A DNA stretch of 64,000 nucleotides from Centroberyx gerrardi (lineage: Eukaryota; Chordata; Actinopteri; Beryciformes; Berycidae), in NCBI RefSeq assembly GCF_048128805.1, contig NC_135998.1, positions 12,668,156 to 12,732,155 of the forward strand, read 5' to 3'. A program made the translations under genes and the position numbers. The notes beneath the pieces are model-generated. The model saw only the letters and a list, made by a program, of their open reading frames with translations. It did no database searches and was not told where the DNA came from. The stretch's first letter is position 1; the number at the start of each line of letters is the position of its first letter. This document shows, in pieces, positions 1 to 10,861 of the stretch.

Positions 1-267
1 CACCCATTAACTCTAAATATAGGTGTCAGGTTGGTTAGACAGACTTCTCTCTGAGTGAGAGATGACAGGTTCAATGCTCGCAACGGCCAAAGTGGCCCAA
101 CCCCGTCACTGTAAGTCAGTCTGGATGAGCATCAGATAAGTGCCTAAAATGTAAATATGAGTGAGTAGATTGTTGCGTGTGGTGGAATGATAAGACATGA
201 ATAGAGGTGTTAATTAGTTGTACAGCTATGATTAAGATGAGAAAAACTGCATACTAGGCATTCTCAG

Positions 268-270
<3 letters not shown>

Positions 271-342
<72 letters not shown>
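271..342. repeat. (AG)n microsatellite
   Basis: About 30 uninterrupted AG dinucleotides, followed by one AGAAAGAG imperfection. Confidence 0.95.
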
Positions 343-2032
343 GCCCCCACAGCAGTCACCTTGAGACTTCTATCAACACACCTTATGGGATTCTCCTCTG
401 TGTGTTTGCTTGCTATTAGTTTTTTCTCTCTTTTCTGACATATTTGTCATGGTGGGGCTTTCTCAGTCTTAAATTAAATACTAGCAGAAACATGTCCATG
501 CAGTAAACCTACACAAACACACACACAATAAAAACAATGATCATTTCTGAGGGCTTGTCTATATCTATTACTAATATCTCACACGTTGCTCCCTCCCAGA
601 AATGCCTCTATACCTCATGTGAAATCTATAAATCCAGACAGGGAGGAGGCAAGCACTTTATTAAAACAAGTGATGAGAGAAGGAAATAAGTCTACTGTCA
701 ATCTTGCTTACAGCGGTGTACGCAGGCATTAGTTAGAGTCCATCCCAGGGGGTCAGTCACAGGGAGAGGATTACTAAGGCTGCAGAAGAAGCTCTGACTG
801 GGAGCAAGACAAGGCTGAGACAGCATTTAGGAAACCCCAAAGGCAATTGCTAGCCTAAAGCCAGGCTCTTATGGAAACTGACTTCCAAGTCCCGTTGGTG
901 CCAGCAATGGCAGCCATGTGGAAAATGTTCCAGGCAACCCCCACACGGCACAGTCTGTGTCCCCTGCCCTGCCGAGCCCCTTCCAGTCCTGAATAGCAAC
1001 AGCACAGGCACAGAGCCATCCATGGTTCCTTACAGTAGCGTTAATTTGATAGCCACGTGTTGCTAACCCAAGCTATCCAGAGGCTTTGCTAGGTGGCTCC
1101 AGATGTGCATGGATTAAAAAATCCAACATAATGTTTATTTTCCCTGTAATATTTTGATGCCCTGGACAGGGGACTGTCATTTTGGTTTAGTTGAGTTGGA
1201 CTGATTTTAAATATTGCCCTATCTTTTATTTGCAATATAGTGAGAAATTTGCCAGAATTGTATTTTTTTTATTGTTTTATTTTAGTGGTGGTGGAATAAT
1301 TTACTCTTATGTGATGGTCCACTACAACTGACTGAATTCAGAGAAAAAAACAATGAAATAGAAGACAGTAGACTACTTAGCCTAGACTGGCCACAGTAAG
1401 AACATATGTATAATCTTTAAGAAATTTTCTTTGTTATTGGGCATTTGCTCTTCCTTTTAGCACTATTGAGAAAGCTAAGGTTATGTGACAAATAACACTG
1501 AAACAAAAAAATCTTTTTGCCACCCACCATAGGGAGGTCAAAGCTATAGAAAAGCACTGCAGGATCTAGTCAGGAGACTTTAGCAGGGCGGATGCTTGAT
1601 GTCAGAGGGGCTTGAACCCGAGCCTTTCTGCTGAAGGAATCACTACTCCACCCTTCACATAATCCTCTGAGACACACAATAATGTATCCATTTCATAAGA
1701 GGAGTAAGACCACAGGAGCAGCCCTACGAACAGGTAGGGATTCTTCAACAATATAGTAAGATACACAAGGACATTTTCCATGCAAAGTTATTTAGTCCAA
1801 TGAGGGCAACACCAGCTATTGAAACATTTCTCCCCTTGGCAGAAATAACATTGTTGGCAATTTTATAAATTTTTGCAAATTAGATTAAAAAAATTCTAGC
1901 ATTATCTTTTATTGAAATGAAGATCAACATGTACAAATATGTTTAAGACTAAAAATCTTGTGAGCAAGTTTCCATGTTGCACTGAGATTTAGCTGAGGTG
2001 GGGTGTATGCAGGCACACCCAAGTGTACACAA

Positions 2033-2033
2033 G

Positions 2034-2060
<27 letters not shown>
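2033..2060. repeat. (CA)n microsatellite
   Basis: Roughly 14 CA units, continuing imperfectly as TCACACACG. Confidence 0.9.
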
Positions 2061-2066
<6 letters not shown>

Positions 2067-2479
2067 ACGTCTGAAGTACACAACATTGTTGATAACACTG
2101 CTGATGGGTACACAGGGAATAGATAATCTGTTTAAACCTGATGAAGAACTGGGCGCTGGGGTAACTGTTTACAAGCGAAGGAGTTCATGTGGGTAGCTAT
2201 TTACATGTTGCAGCATGTAATCATCTAATTGGATATTGGTGATGCTGACAACTGTGCACTGGAGGGTGAATGGTATTCTGCAGCCAAACGGCAGTAACAA
2301 ATTACCATATCACAAACATATTGTATGTGTCTATATTGTTTCAATTGTGCACTTAAAACCAGCATCATTCATTAAATTATTTGAACAGACCTGTACAGCA
2401 CCTGTTCCACTGAGGGTCATTTTCAAGGATCATTTTTATAGCACTTCTGCTGTGTTTATGGTGGAGGGACACGCGAGGA

Positions 2480-2592
2480 TGGGTGAGGGGGGGCAGCATG
2501 TGACAAGGGTCCCAGGCTAGATTTCAACTAAGGACATTGTGGTTACATGGCATGTGCCTTAGCCAACTGAGCCACCAGGATACCCCAGGATA
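2480..2592 (-). mobile_element. tRNA-derived SINE fragment
   Basis: Read on the minus strand, a TGGCTCAGTTGGCTAAGGC segment (2553-2571) matches a Pol III box A in a tRNA-like head. About 45 bases downstream, AGTTGAAATC resembles a degenerate box B. A related copy on the same strand lies at about 15960-16072. This arrangement is typical of fish tRNA-derived SINEs; the family name is not claimed. Confidence 0.55.
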
Positions 2593-2920
2593 ATCTTCTG
2601 TTGGCTGGGAATCATTTAACCAAATTGTCATATCGCCATCTGGTGTGTGAATGAAATACATGCATCAGTGTTGTCTGATCCGTTCAGCCTTGGACATACA
2701 GCTATTGGGCTGTATTATACTATTTATACCATTTAACAGGTTTTCAAAAAAAACAACAAAATTTCAATCTTCTCAGGCTGATCAAGCTACTCGTCTCTGA
2801 CTGAAGTGTTTTTATGAATAACAGTTTCATTTGGAGTGGGATTTAGTCAGATTACCAGACAGATTGCTGTAAATGTAGTCGGTGTCAGCTCCTTAGGAGG
2901 GAAATAATGCACTACCACCA

Positions 2921-2924
<4 letters not shown>

Positions 2925-2954
<30 letters not shown>
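2925..2954. repeat. (CA)n microsatellite
   Basis: About 15 CA units. Confidence 0.9.
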
Positions 2955-2959
<5 letters not shown>

Positions 2960-3340
2960 GTCAGTGCTTCTGACAGAGGGAATACGTGTTTTCTTATTTT
3001 TTGCCTGAACAGATTAAAGCACTGAGAGTCACAGCAGCTAGCATCCAGTCTGTTATGTGTGTGAGCGTTTTTGATACAAATCGGTAGAATCCTCATTGTT
3101 CTGTTTTGAGATAAAACATGTCAACAGTGTATAACAGTCTTAAAAGGGGGACTGGGGCAGCAGCGCTGATATACAGACATGTATATTGTAAGTGATGCAG
3201 ATGACGACAATGTCCCTACCTTAAAGGCAGTACCCCCTTTGTCCCAAAATGACTCTCTTCCCTTTCCGTCACATCACAAGCTGGCAGTGGAGACAGAGGT
3301 GACACATCCGTGTGTGTACATGTGTATGACGTTGTACGGG

Positions 3341-3350
3341 TGTGTGTGTG

Positions 3351-3401
<51 letters not shown>

Positions 3402-3406
3402 GTGTG
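3341..3406. repeat. (GT)n microsatellite
   Basis: About 33 GT units broken only by two GC substitutions. Confidence 0.95.
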
Positions 3407-4396
3407 GAATGAGCGTTTCCAAGCTGCAGGCTTAATAGCTTGCCTAGTCTGTATGCAGCTGTAGCTGGCTGGAGGTCTCACCATAACAGAGTGAGAGCAG
3501 AGAGAGACAGCTAGAGTGCCTTCATGACACTCTCACACACACTCTCCCTCAATCCCATTCTCATGTTCACGCTTTCTCTCGCGCTCTCTGCTCCTTCCTC
3601 CAGTCCCTCCCCCTTCCCCCCCTCCCCTCTCTCTATCTCTCTCTCCTTCTCTCAGACACAGACACGTGCACACGCTATTCAGTTGACTCAAAAAAAAAAA
3701 ACTTCACACATGAAAAAACAGACATGCGTGTCAGTGTTCATTTGAATGCACTGTGTAAATCTCTTGAGCAATGATGTGTAAATGATTGCATCATGGATGA
3801 ACGTTTTTTTTCCCCCTCTGAATGTATTTCCTGAGCAGAACAGATCAGGGCAGGGCAGAAAGGAGCAGAGCAGCGCTCTCTCCCCCATCTCTCCCTCTCT
3901 TAAACACAGAGAGGGACGCATGATCTGAAAGCAATGGGTCAAATGCATTCTCAACTCCATCACTTCTCCTTGTTCAGCCTGGTTTTACTCATAAAGAGGC
4001 AATGATCCATACATCTCTCCATCTCATGTTCATGTACAACCCTTGATCTGTCTCTTTCACTGAACCACAAATGCTTTTCACTCATTTGTTTCTCCTTCGT
4101 ATTAATAAGAGGAACTTATCAAATCTCTGACCTGTTCCTGGACAGACCTCCTAGCGTACAAGCATTGCTTTGCTCTCTTCACCTCTCCTAAATCCCTAAT
4201 CAGAGGACTCAAATCAAATCAGAGGTGGTTTAGTGAGGTTACATCAGCAGCAGGCACTCGGGGTGTATTCTGTCAATAGCCGTTCTCTGTGTAACACTTT
4301 GGGATGGAGGGAGGCACAGGGGAGAGGAGAGGACAGAAAGAAAGAGACACTAAGTGTGCGTGAGAGGAGAGAGCGGAATACGCTCTCTTCCACTCT

Positions 4397-4409
4397 GTTG
4401 CCTAGCAAC
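4397..4409. promoter_or_regulatory. candidate RFX X-box
   Basis: GTTGCCTAGCAAC is a near-perfect palindrome matching the RFX X-box layout of GTTGCC followed by RGCAAC. No gene start is seen beside it, so a regulatory role is inference. Confidence 0.35.
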
Positions 4410-5308
4410 ACTTTCTCTCTCTGTCTGCTCCCATCCTTACTGTAGACACATTACTCTCTGAGTGATTTGGTTTTCAGGCATGACATGAAGCCCTGTGAGA
4501 CTGAGTTTCAGGAATAGATGGAAACTGGATTGGACAGAAATATGCAACCATCCCCTTTAAATATGCAAATGACTGAGGGCAAAGTGTCATTTAACAACTT
4601 AATGAAGCCACACCTTTGGCCCACGTCATGGCCCTGTTGGTGGATTTTAAACACTGAAATATGTATTCAGAACTATGCTGTCCTCTTCTGGCCATGTTTG
4701 TAATTGGCTTCAAGAGCAATGACTACATGAAAACTAAAAGCCACAGACTTTCAGCTTCAGCTGGTAACTTTGACTGAAAGGTTGCAGCAGTGGCCCAAAA
4801 TATTAGCCTATGTGGCACAGAGTGATTGTACTTTTACATTTTCTATTACTTTCAAGGTAATTTGGGCCAACAAATTATGTCACTAATAAGATTGGATGTT
4901 TCAGCAAAGATAAATGCAGATAAAAGCAAAGAAATAGCATAAATCAGCAGCATAATGCACGCTAAGAGTGAACACAATCCACTGAGCATTTTCTCTTATT
5001 TGGAATTTGGGTTATATCCATGTAAGCTATAATAATTACAAATTATTATAAGGTCAAGTGTCAATTTAAAGGACACTAATTTATAACTTTGACAAAGGTC
5101 TGTTTGAACCAAAATGTTAGTTTTGTAATAACCTGTGGTTGCACATTAACTCTTCTAAGAGGATGCTAATTTACTATCATTACTGCTCATTAACCTGACA
5201 TTTATATTATTTATTAAGATATTTACATCAGTATTGGTCAGTATTGGTGTATTTATCTATAAGGATAAAGGTCATTGAAAGTATTGAATCATTTTGGTTA
5301 AATTAATG

Positions 5309-5765
5309 TTAATTTAAAGAAGATTGAGCCTTGAGGAACTCCACAGGTAAAGAATTGTAGCCGATTTTACTATTAAAAAGGGAAACTAGCTCCTCACTAT
5401 TGGACAGCAAATCTGCAGCAGTTAATGGCAGGCCAGCTGCCATAAAAGCCTCAGAAAACTTTCTAGTAGAGTTAAAAACATGAGAGCAGACAGGTGCATG
5501 GTGGTTAGGGATGGGGTGGGGTAAAAGAGGATTGAAAACAACGGCTTTGTGGTCAGAAAACACAAAAATCTCAACATTACAACGGGTGAGGCCAGTAGAC
5601 AGTACTAGATCAAGTGTGTGTCCCTTAATATGTGTAGGTATGTGCACAGATTAAAAAAAAAAAAGATTAAAAGATTCAATAACATTCATAAAATTTGCTG
5701 TCTGGGCTGGACAGCAAACATGGATGTTAAAATGGCCTACAATAAGAATTCTGTCACATTTGGGC
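5309..5765 (-). mobile_element. LINE endonuclease fragment (5'-truncated, decayed)
   Basis: Translated on the minus strand, the segment gives ILIVGHFNIHVCCP (about 5755-5714), resembling the GDFN-IH motif of apurinic-type LINE endonucleases. It then gives HTLDLVLSTG followed by a serine-aspartate-histidine (SDHKAVVF), the usual C-terminal endonuclease motif with its catalytic D-H pair. The glycine-aspartate of GDFN is mutated to GH, and a run of T/A near 5650 breaks the frame. No reverse transcriptase follows downstream. This is a dead remnant of an L2/Rex-like non-LTR retrotransposon; the clade is uncertain. Confidence 0.75.
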
Positions 5766-6489
5766 ATAACCAGTAACACACATTTAAAATTCTTCCCATG
5801 AATGCTAGTAATTAAGGGGCCCTTTCATGGGAATTCAAATTTTTCTCTATGTATATAGGCCTTCATATATAGACCAAAGATATTTAATAAAGATGTTACT
5901 AAAATGTGATTTTAACAAATTTTAACAATGTCTTGCCCAATGCCCATTTTCAAAAATACATCTGTGTCTTACAGGCTGTTTCAGACCAACTTCAGTCAAC
6001 ACACTACAGCTGAACTAAAAGTTTGCAGCATTTGAACTGACACACTACCTGAAGAGCCTCCAAACAGCAGTGCCTCATTTGAATTAGATGAGCTGAGTAC
6101 CATTTTAATGAAACTACATTTATTTGTAAAATATCATTCAGCTGAGCATTATTATTATTGTGAGCCATAGTTGGGTTTTTTTTTTTACAGAAAACAAGTG
6201 ACATATTTAAAGCAAAATGGTCTCTCAGTGAAAAAACAGCCACATTTAGAATAAATATTGATTATATTGTAATAGAGGTAAAGAAAATGTTAATGGCCAA
6301 CATATATTTACTAATTCCATTACACTTTCACTGCTTTAGGCTACAGGTTACCCATAACTGCAGGAATAAAGGTGTGTTTTGAAGAAATGCGCAAAGACAC
6401 TATAATAGTAGTGTGCAAATAAATGTATTCAAATAAAATGATTCAGTTGTTCAATTCTGTAAAGTGGATAGGACGATGACAGGAGTTCA

Positions 6490-8865
6490 GAAGTGGACTG
6501 CAGGTGAGAGGGTGTTCAAGCAGGACTTTGGCTCATCTCCTTCTGTTTGGCAGGTCTGTTGGAGTGGCGTCTCTGCTGTTGTAGCCATGTTGTCAGCCTA
6601 AGAAGAAATAAAAGTGACATTTTAATTTATAGTTTTGGTTACAAAATGATTTTGCACTAGATACAATACGATTTTACGTTATCTGAATTGATTGAACTGT
6701 GAAAACAAGCATGAAGACTGAAACTGCAACTTCATCAGCAGATTTCTTGTTCTTCCTCCGGAATATGCGGGATAGCCAAGAAAAGAAGCCACGCTTCTTC
6801 TTCTTTGGTTTTGTTGACAGGCTGTCTTTGGCACTGGAACTCTGAGGTCCTGTAGGTTCGACTAGTTGGACGGGTGGAAGTGTCTTTTCCAGGGTCAGAC
6901 AGGACAGATCCTTGGTGTCCTTGGTCTCATGGAACAAACTGCTAGATGCCTTGATGTGAACAACAGCCTCACACACATGGAGAAGAGTGGATGAACATGA
7001 CGCTTCGGCCTCCTGAATTGGTGGAGGGTGGTCAGCCTGGTTGTCATTGGCCTCATGGACTGCACTTGATACACTGATATACTCCTGGTTCAGGATGGCT
7101 GCTGCCTTGTTGTCTGCCGCCTTCATAGTTTCAACCTCCTGGATTAGGCTTGGTGGAGCCTTGACCTCAACCTGGATGGCTGGAGCCTCTGACTCCTGAA
7201 GCAGGTTAGTCAATCCTAATCAGGGTGTTTTCAGCAAGAGAGATGGGGCAAGCCTCCTCTGAGGTGGTGATATTGTCACGTCCAGCAGAGAGAACAGTGA
7301 GTTTTGTTCCCTCGCAACACTCAGGTTGATGCAGGACGGTGACAGAGCGTTCAGCAGCAGCCTCAATGTTTCCTCGTTTCCGTCTTGATGATAAAAGGAC
7401 ATTGTTCGTCCTCCTCCAAGTCCTGGAGGAACAGCATCAGTTTAGAATCAGCTTTGACGATTGGCTCCCATTCATCAAGATGATCTTGGGTAGGGCCATG
7501 GTGTGGAGCGCAGGCAGCCATAAATGTAGAACTCGCTGATGAGGAAGCATTCATGTGATTTTCACCAAGTTCCTCCTCCAGGAGGAGAGAGAGGAACTGC
7601 ATCAGTTGAGAATCAGTGCTGACTAATGGTTCCCACTTATCAAGATGGTCCAGAGATGGTCCATGCTGTGGGGAGCAGTCAACTACAAATCTAGAGAGAT
7701 GTGATGAAGTGTAGAGGAGCTCCTCACCAAATCCCTCCTTCTCCAAGTCAAAGTGAGATTTGACCAGTGGCTCCCACTCATCCAGGCAGCCCAGAGTGGA
7801 TCCACAGGGTGAGCAGCAGTCAGCCACAAATCCAGATGTGTCACATGAGGGAGCATAGAGGTATCTCTTTCCAACTGCCTCCAGGTGGTAGTCATCGTCA
7901 AAACCAATGGGGGAGTGCTGAAGCAGCCTCAATCTCTCAATGATTTTGAAGTCATCAGTCACTGGAGCCTCATGGGATGGAGTCTCAACAAGGCGGAGCA
8001 GGTTGGATTGAGCCACAAGGTGGGATGGGTGGATGGATGCTCCAGCATTACCTAATGCTGTGTCCTCGGTCATGAGAGGAGACTCTTTCTTTGTGGGAGG
8101 AAGGTCTCCTTTGTCCATATCCAAGAGAAGTTTGCATGCTGATGAAGCTGTGCTGACTATTGGCTTCCATATATTGATAGGGTGACAGGGCACAGTCAAG
8201 CTCAGCAGTCACTCCAGAGAAACTAGAGGCTTCAGCATAAAGGTATTCCTCCTCCTTCAGGACTTTTGCAAAAATGTAGTTGATGTTTTCATGGCGATCG
8301 TCATTAAGGGCATTGAGTTGAGCGACCATTTGCATGGATGCTGAAAGAAATGCAATGGCAACATCTTAATGAAACAAATAACCATGAGGCCACCTGATGT
8401 AGCTTAATTCAAGGTCAACATGCTTCATCATAGCTTCATCCTATGCCTTTCATCATAGTTTTGTTTCAACAACAAATCTAACTGTGAATTTACAATGCAA
8501 ATCAAACTAAGGAAGTACTAGACACAAATGTAAATCCTTCAACACAAACAACTAGTCTATCTTGACTGTCTGTCTGTTTGTCTGTTCAGCAAAATCCTCT
8601 GTCTTTTTATGTTAAGAAATAAAATTAAAAATACATGTGGCTTACCAGGATGGAAATCACTCTCCATGTTTGCCTTTCTGAACAGCGAATATTGTTGTTG
8701 ATGTTTCTCCAAATAAATGCAATGTGAGTTTTCTTTCTCAATTTGCAGGTGAACACCGATCAGAGAGGACAACTGTGAGTCTGCGTGTGTGTTCAGGTAA
8801 ATCGCTCGTTTATGACACTGACATTCTAAATTATATGAACTCTGCTGCATTCTGTCCAGCTGCAT
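6490..8865 (-). CDS. unrecognised repeat-protein gene, reading frame broken
   Basis: I do not recognise this gene. Exon 1 (8865-8646) begins with an ATG and ends at a good donor (G|GTAAGC). Exon 2 begins at 8340 after a strong acceptor (TTTCTTTCAG) and joins in frame (phase 1). From there a lineage of imperfect repeats of about 47-55 residues is visible, each carrying a (E/K)W(E/K)P(L/I)V core preceded by a cysteine and aromatic/acidic residues (W codons near 8169, 7776, 7635 and 7470). The frame changes near 8190, near 7365 and near 7210. After that comes an acidic, glutamate- and serine-rich stretch and a strongly basic segment (PKKKKRGFFSWLSRIFRRK, about 6805-6747). A last small exon is possible through an AAC|GTAAAA donor at about 6675 and a TTCTTCTTAG acceptor at 6601, ending in a TGA near 6513. 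As it stands, translation of exons 1-2 would stop at 8048. It may be a decaying gene, or an intact gene with assembly indels. Confidence 0.5.
6674..7213 (-). CDS. unrecognised gene, acidic and basic C-terminal part
   Basis: An open frame of about 179 codons in a third register. The first 120 residues are rich in E, A, S, P and Q with repeated (L/I)(N/I/L)QE elements. The end is a lysine- and arginine-rich amphipathic segment with two aromatic residues that could bind membranes or nucleic acid; that role is a guess. A short acidic segment in yet another frame (about 7370-7210) links it to the repeat block. Confidence 0.4.
   Translation of the reverse strand: MTNLLQESEAPAIQVEVKAPPSLIQEVETMKAADNKAAAILNQEYISVSSAVHEANDNQADHPPPIQEAEASCSSTLLHVCEAVVHIKASSSLFHETKDTKDLSCLTLEKTLPPVQLVEPTGPQSSSAKDSLSTKPKKKKRGFFSWLSRIFRRKNKKSADEVAVSVFMLVFTVQSIQIT
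7363..8199 (-). CDS. unrecognised gene, WEP-repeat block
   Basis: This open frame of 278 codons has no upstream ATG of its own (the first codon given is TTG). It contains WKP at residue 11 and WEP at residues 142, 189 and 244. Each is followed by (L/I)V and a D/S-rich turn, then a leucine- and glutamate-rich helix-like stretch. Spacing between the last three is 47 and 55 residues. The frame is displaced by one base from the exon 2 frame that leads into it. Confidence 0.45.
   Translation of the reverse strand: MTVPCHPINIWKPIVSTASSACKLLLDMDKGDLPPTKKESPLMTEDTALGNAGASIHPSHLVAQSNLLRLVETPSHEAPVTDDFKIIERLRLLQHSPIGFDDDYHLEAVGKRYLYAPSCDTSGFVADCCSPCGSTLGCLDEWEPLVKSHFDLEKEGFGEELLYTSSHLSRFVVDCSPQHGPSLDHLDKWEPLVSTDSQLMQFLSLLLEEELGENHMNASSSASSTFMAACAPHHGPTQDHLDEWEPIVKADSKLMLFLQDLEEDEQCPFIIKTETRKH
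8048..8340 (-). CDS. unrecognised gene, exon 2 start and first repeat
   Basis: The acceptor ends TTTCTTTCAG. The reading frame continues exon 1 exactly and enters the first repeat (EEEYLYAEASSFSG), then leaves the repeat frame and runs to a stop at 8048. Compared with the second repeat, about 11 bases are missing between the shared TGGA and TGG anchors, which explains the frame change. Confidence 0.45.
8646..8865 (-). CDS. unrecognised gene, exon 1
   Basis: It encodes 73 residues plus one base, beginning MQLDRMQQSSYNLECQC. The donor is CCTG|GTAAGCC. It is rich in glutamine, histidine and serine, with no signal peptide or membrane segment. There is no convincing acceptor just upstream, which supports it as the first coding exon. 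Confidence 0.5.
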
Positions 8866-9481
8866 TATGATTCATCAGATGAAGCTCAGGCCCCAGTAAA
8901 CTTTGATGACAAAGATGACTCACTTTGTATATGGTTTATAACCTAAACATGATAAAAAAATTTTTTAAAAAAATACATAATTGCTCACTCCTATTGCATT
9001 TTAAGCCACAAGTTAGCTCACTCTAATCTTACATGCTATCATATCTGAGGGGATACTTTAGGAAAATAATTTGATTTTAAATTACGAAATACAAATTCAA
9101 TGTAATCAAATTCAATTTCAAAACTTTAAATACAACTTCAAGTTATTAAGTAAGAATTCTGATGTATAAAATTCAAATTCAGTTCCTGGTGGCGCTATTC
9201 TCAGCACATAGATACTGTATGGGTCAGGGACGTGCAGAGAGTTCTTCAGGGGCAGGTGCTCAAATGAAAAAGGGGCATCTACAGTGTCAAACAGTCTGTG
9301 GAATAATCTCTGTGTTTTAGGAGTGCAGCAATGCAGTGTTGCTATATCCCTTTACTCATCTGTTATATTTGCTTCCATCTCGTCTTTCTGTCTCACTGTC
9401 CTCTTCTTTCTCCCCTCATCTCTGCATTTCTGTCTGCCTGTGCTAAATATTAAATAAAAAAATAAAAAAATAAAAAAATAA

Positions 9482-9482
<1 letters not shown>

Positions 9483-9538
<56 letters not shown>
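9483..9538. repeat. (AT)n microsatellite
   Basis: About 28 AT units, perfect except at the right edge. Confidence 0.95.
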
Positions 9539-9544
<6 letters not shown>

Positions 9545-10156
9545 TAAACTGTATATATATCTTAGTGATTAATCCTCTATTATCTTATTATATTTCTATC
9601 ATAATAGTACAAGCTGAAGACTCTAAATAAAATGTAAAAATCTTCATTGGATAGATTTTAAGATCACTAAATCTATTGTTTTCCTTGCATGATGAATATG
9701 AAGGTAAGTTAGCTTGCCCTGCCACCGTCTGACTCCCCAGTCTGCCTGTCCCTCTAGCTTCTGCTTTACTTTCTCTTTTACTTTCGCTCTTCTTGCTTTC
9801 GAGGGCGTCTTGCAGCCACTCACTACTATATAATATGTAAAATGAAAAAATAATCTTAGCAAAAGAGAATCTGGGCTACTGAGCTAAGAAAGTCACTATT
9901 AGCAGCAGCATCAAGCTAGCTAGCAATAGTCAATTCGGTCCAAGTTTCAATTAGCTACATTGATTCATTGACAGCCTAGCCTACATGCTAAGAAATAATT
10001 GCAGGATATGTGATGTATCACCAAGTTTTACTAATGGCTGCAACAATATTTATTAAACTAATTGGTACCTATCACAGTAGGTCTCAAGGAGGTTCTAGTA
10101 GGTCTCCCTGGCACGTTGCCTCTTGCTCTGTGATTGTGTTGATAGCGCAGCCCTGT

Positions 10157-10202
10157 CGGGCGGGGCGGGGCGGGGCGGGGCGGGGCGGGGCGGGGCGGGG
10201 GG
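10157..10202 (+). repeat. (CGGGG)n short tandem array
   Basis: Nine consecutive CGGGG units give nine G-runs of three or four, well within what can fold as a G-quadruplex. GC content is far above the surroundings. Confidence 0.9.
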
Positions 10203-10516
10203 CCTCCACATGTGAGAAGGACAGAGAAGGGGGCAATGCACTGTGCAAACAATCTCATTTGTGTTTTGCATTTGCTCAAATAGTTTTGCTCATATCGCTA
10301 CATTTTATTAACTATTCGGAAAATGCCTAAAATAAAATAAGAAATTTATATTGGAAGGGGCATTTTCTTCAATTAAGGGAAAAGGGGCAGGTGCCCAAGC
10401 ACCCAGATCCCCCACCATGAACCATAAGTATCACTTGAGCAGCAACACTTTTCTGTGAAAGACAAATTTCCCATCAGAGAATACCACAGGATTCTTCTTC
10501 TTATAATTATTATTAT

Positions 10517-10561
10517 TCGTAGTAGTAGTAGTAGTAGTATTAGTATTAGTAGTAGTAGTAG
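10517..10561. repeat. (TAG)n trinucleotide repeat
   Basis: About 14 TAG units with a few TAT interruptions. Read on the minus strand it gives the leucine- or threonine-rich ORFs seen here, which are not genes. Confidence 0.85.
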
Positions 10562-10582
10562 ACCTATTTGGTACCAGAGTAC

Positions 10583-10723
10583 CTTGCCCTTGGTGTGCAG
10601 GTGGTGGTGTGTGTTTCTGGCAGAGATCATGGCCAGCTGTCTCTGGATCCACAGTAGCTCCATCTGAGACTGCTTTAGCAGCTCCTCTATGTTAGCACTG
10701 GACATGTGACTCCGCATTATCAC
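10583..10723 (-). CDS. candidate internal exon of an unassigned gene
   Basis: It is 47 codons long, open in one frame, with an acceptor TTTTGCAG and a donor AAG|GTACTC. The peptide includes NIEELLKQSQMELLWIQRQL, which reads like a conserved amphipathic or coiled-coil helix, then ISARN and a histidine-rich turn. Codon use is ordinary and there are no stops. I cannot name the parent protein. A second AG at 10710 would give a 127-base exon that is in phase with the candidate exons at 12674 and 14223. Confidence 0.45.
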
Positions 10724-10805
10724 CTGCAAAACACACACAGCCATAGATTACACACACTGAAACCACACTCATACAAACATACACTCATAAAAACACAAAG
10801 GCAAG

Positions 10806-10813
<8 letters not shown>

Positions 10814-10855
<42 letters not shown>
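10814..10855. repeat. (CA)n microsatellite
   Basis: About 21 CA units preceded by a short (TA)n run. Confidence 0.95.

Positions 10856-10859
<4 letters not shown>

Positions 10860-10861
<2 letters not shown>

Larger units (their letters stand above)
1..2480. other. gene-free stretch
   Basis: No exon with coherent splice sites or recognisable protein was found. It holds an (AG)n run, a short (CA)n run at 2033-2060 and otherwise AT-rich unique-looking sequence. ORFs here are short and lack family resemblance. Confidence 0.5.
2600..5300. other. gene-free stretch with microsatellites
   Basis: Contains (CA)n at 2925-2954, (GT)n at 3341-3406, a pyrimidine-rich tract at about 3540-3660 and a candidate RFX X-box at 4397. 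No exon with matching splice sites and coding character was recognised. Confidence 0.45.
8870..10580. other. gene-free stretch, repeat-like
   Basis: It holds an (AT)n run, a CGGGG array and a pair of GGGGCAGGTGC-type segments near 9250 and 10385. These suggest an unclassified repeat spans much of 9220-10400. A minus ORF at 9862-9644 is basic and lacks splice context. Confidence 0.4.
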
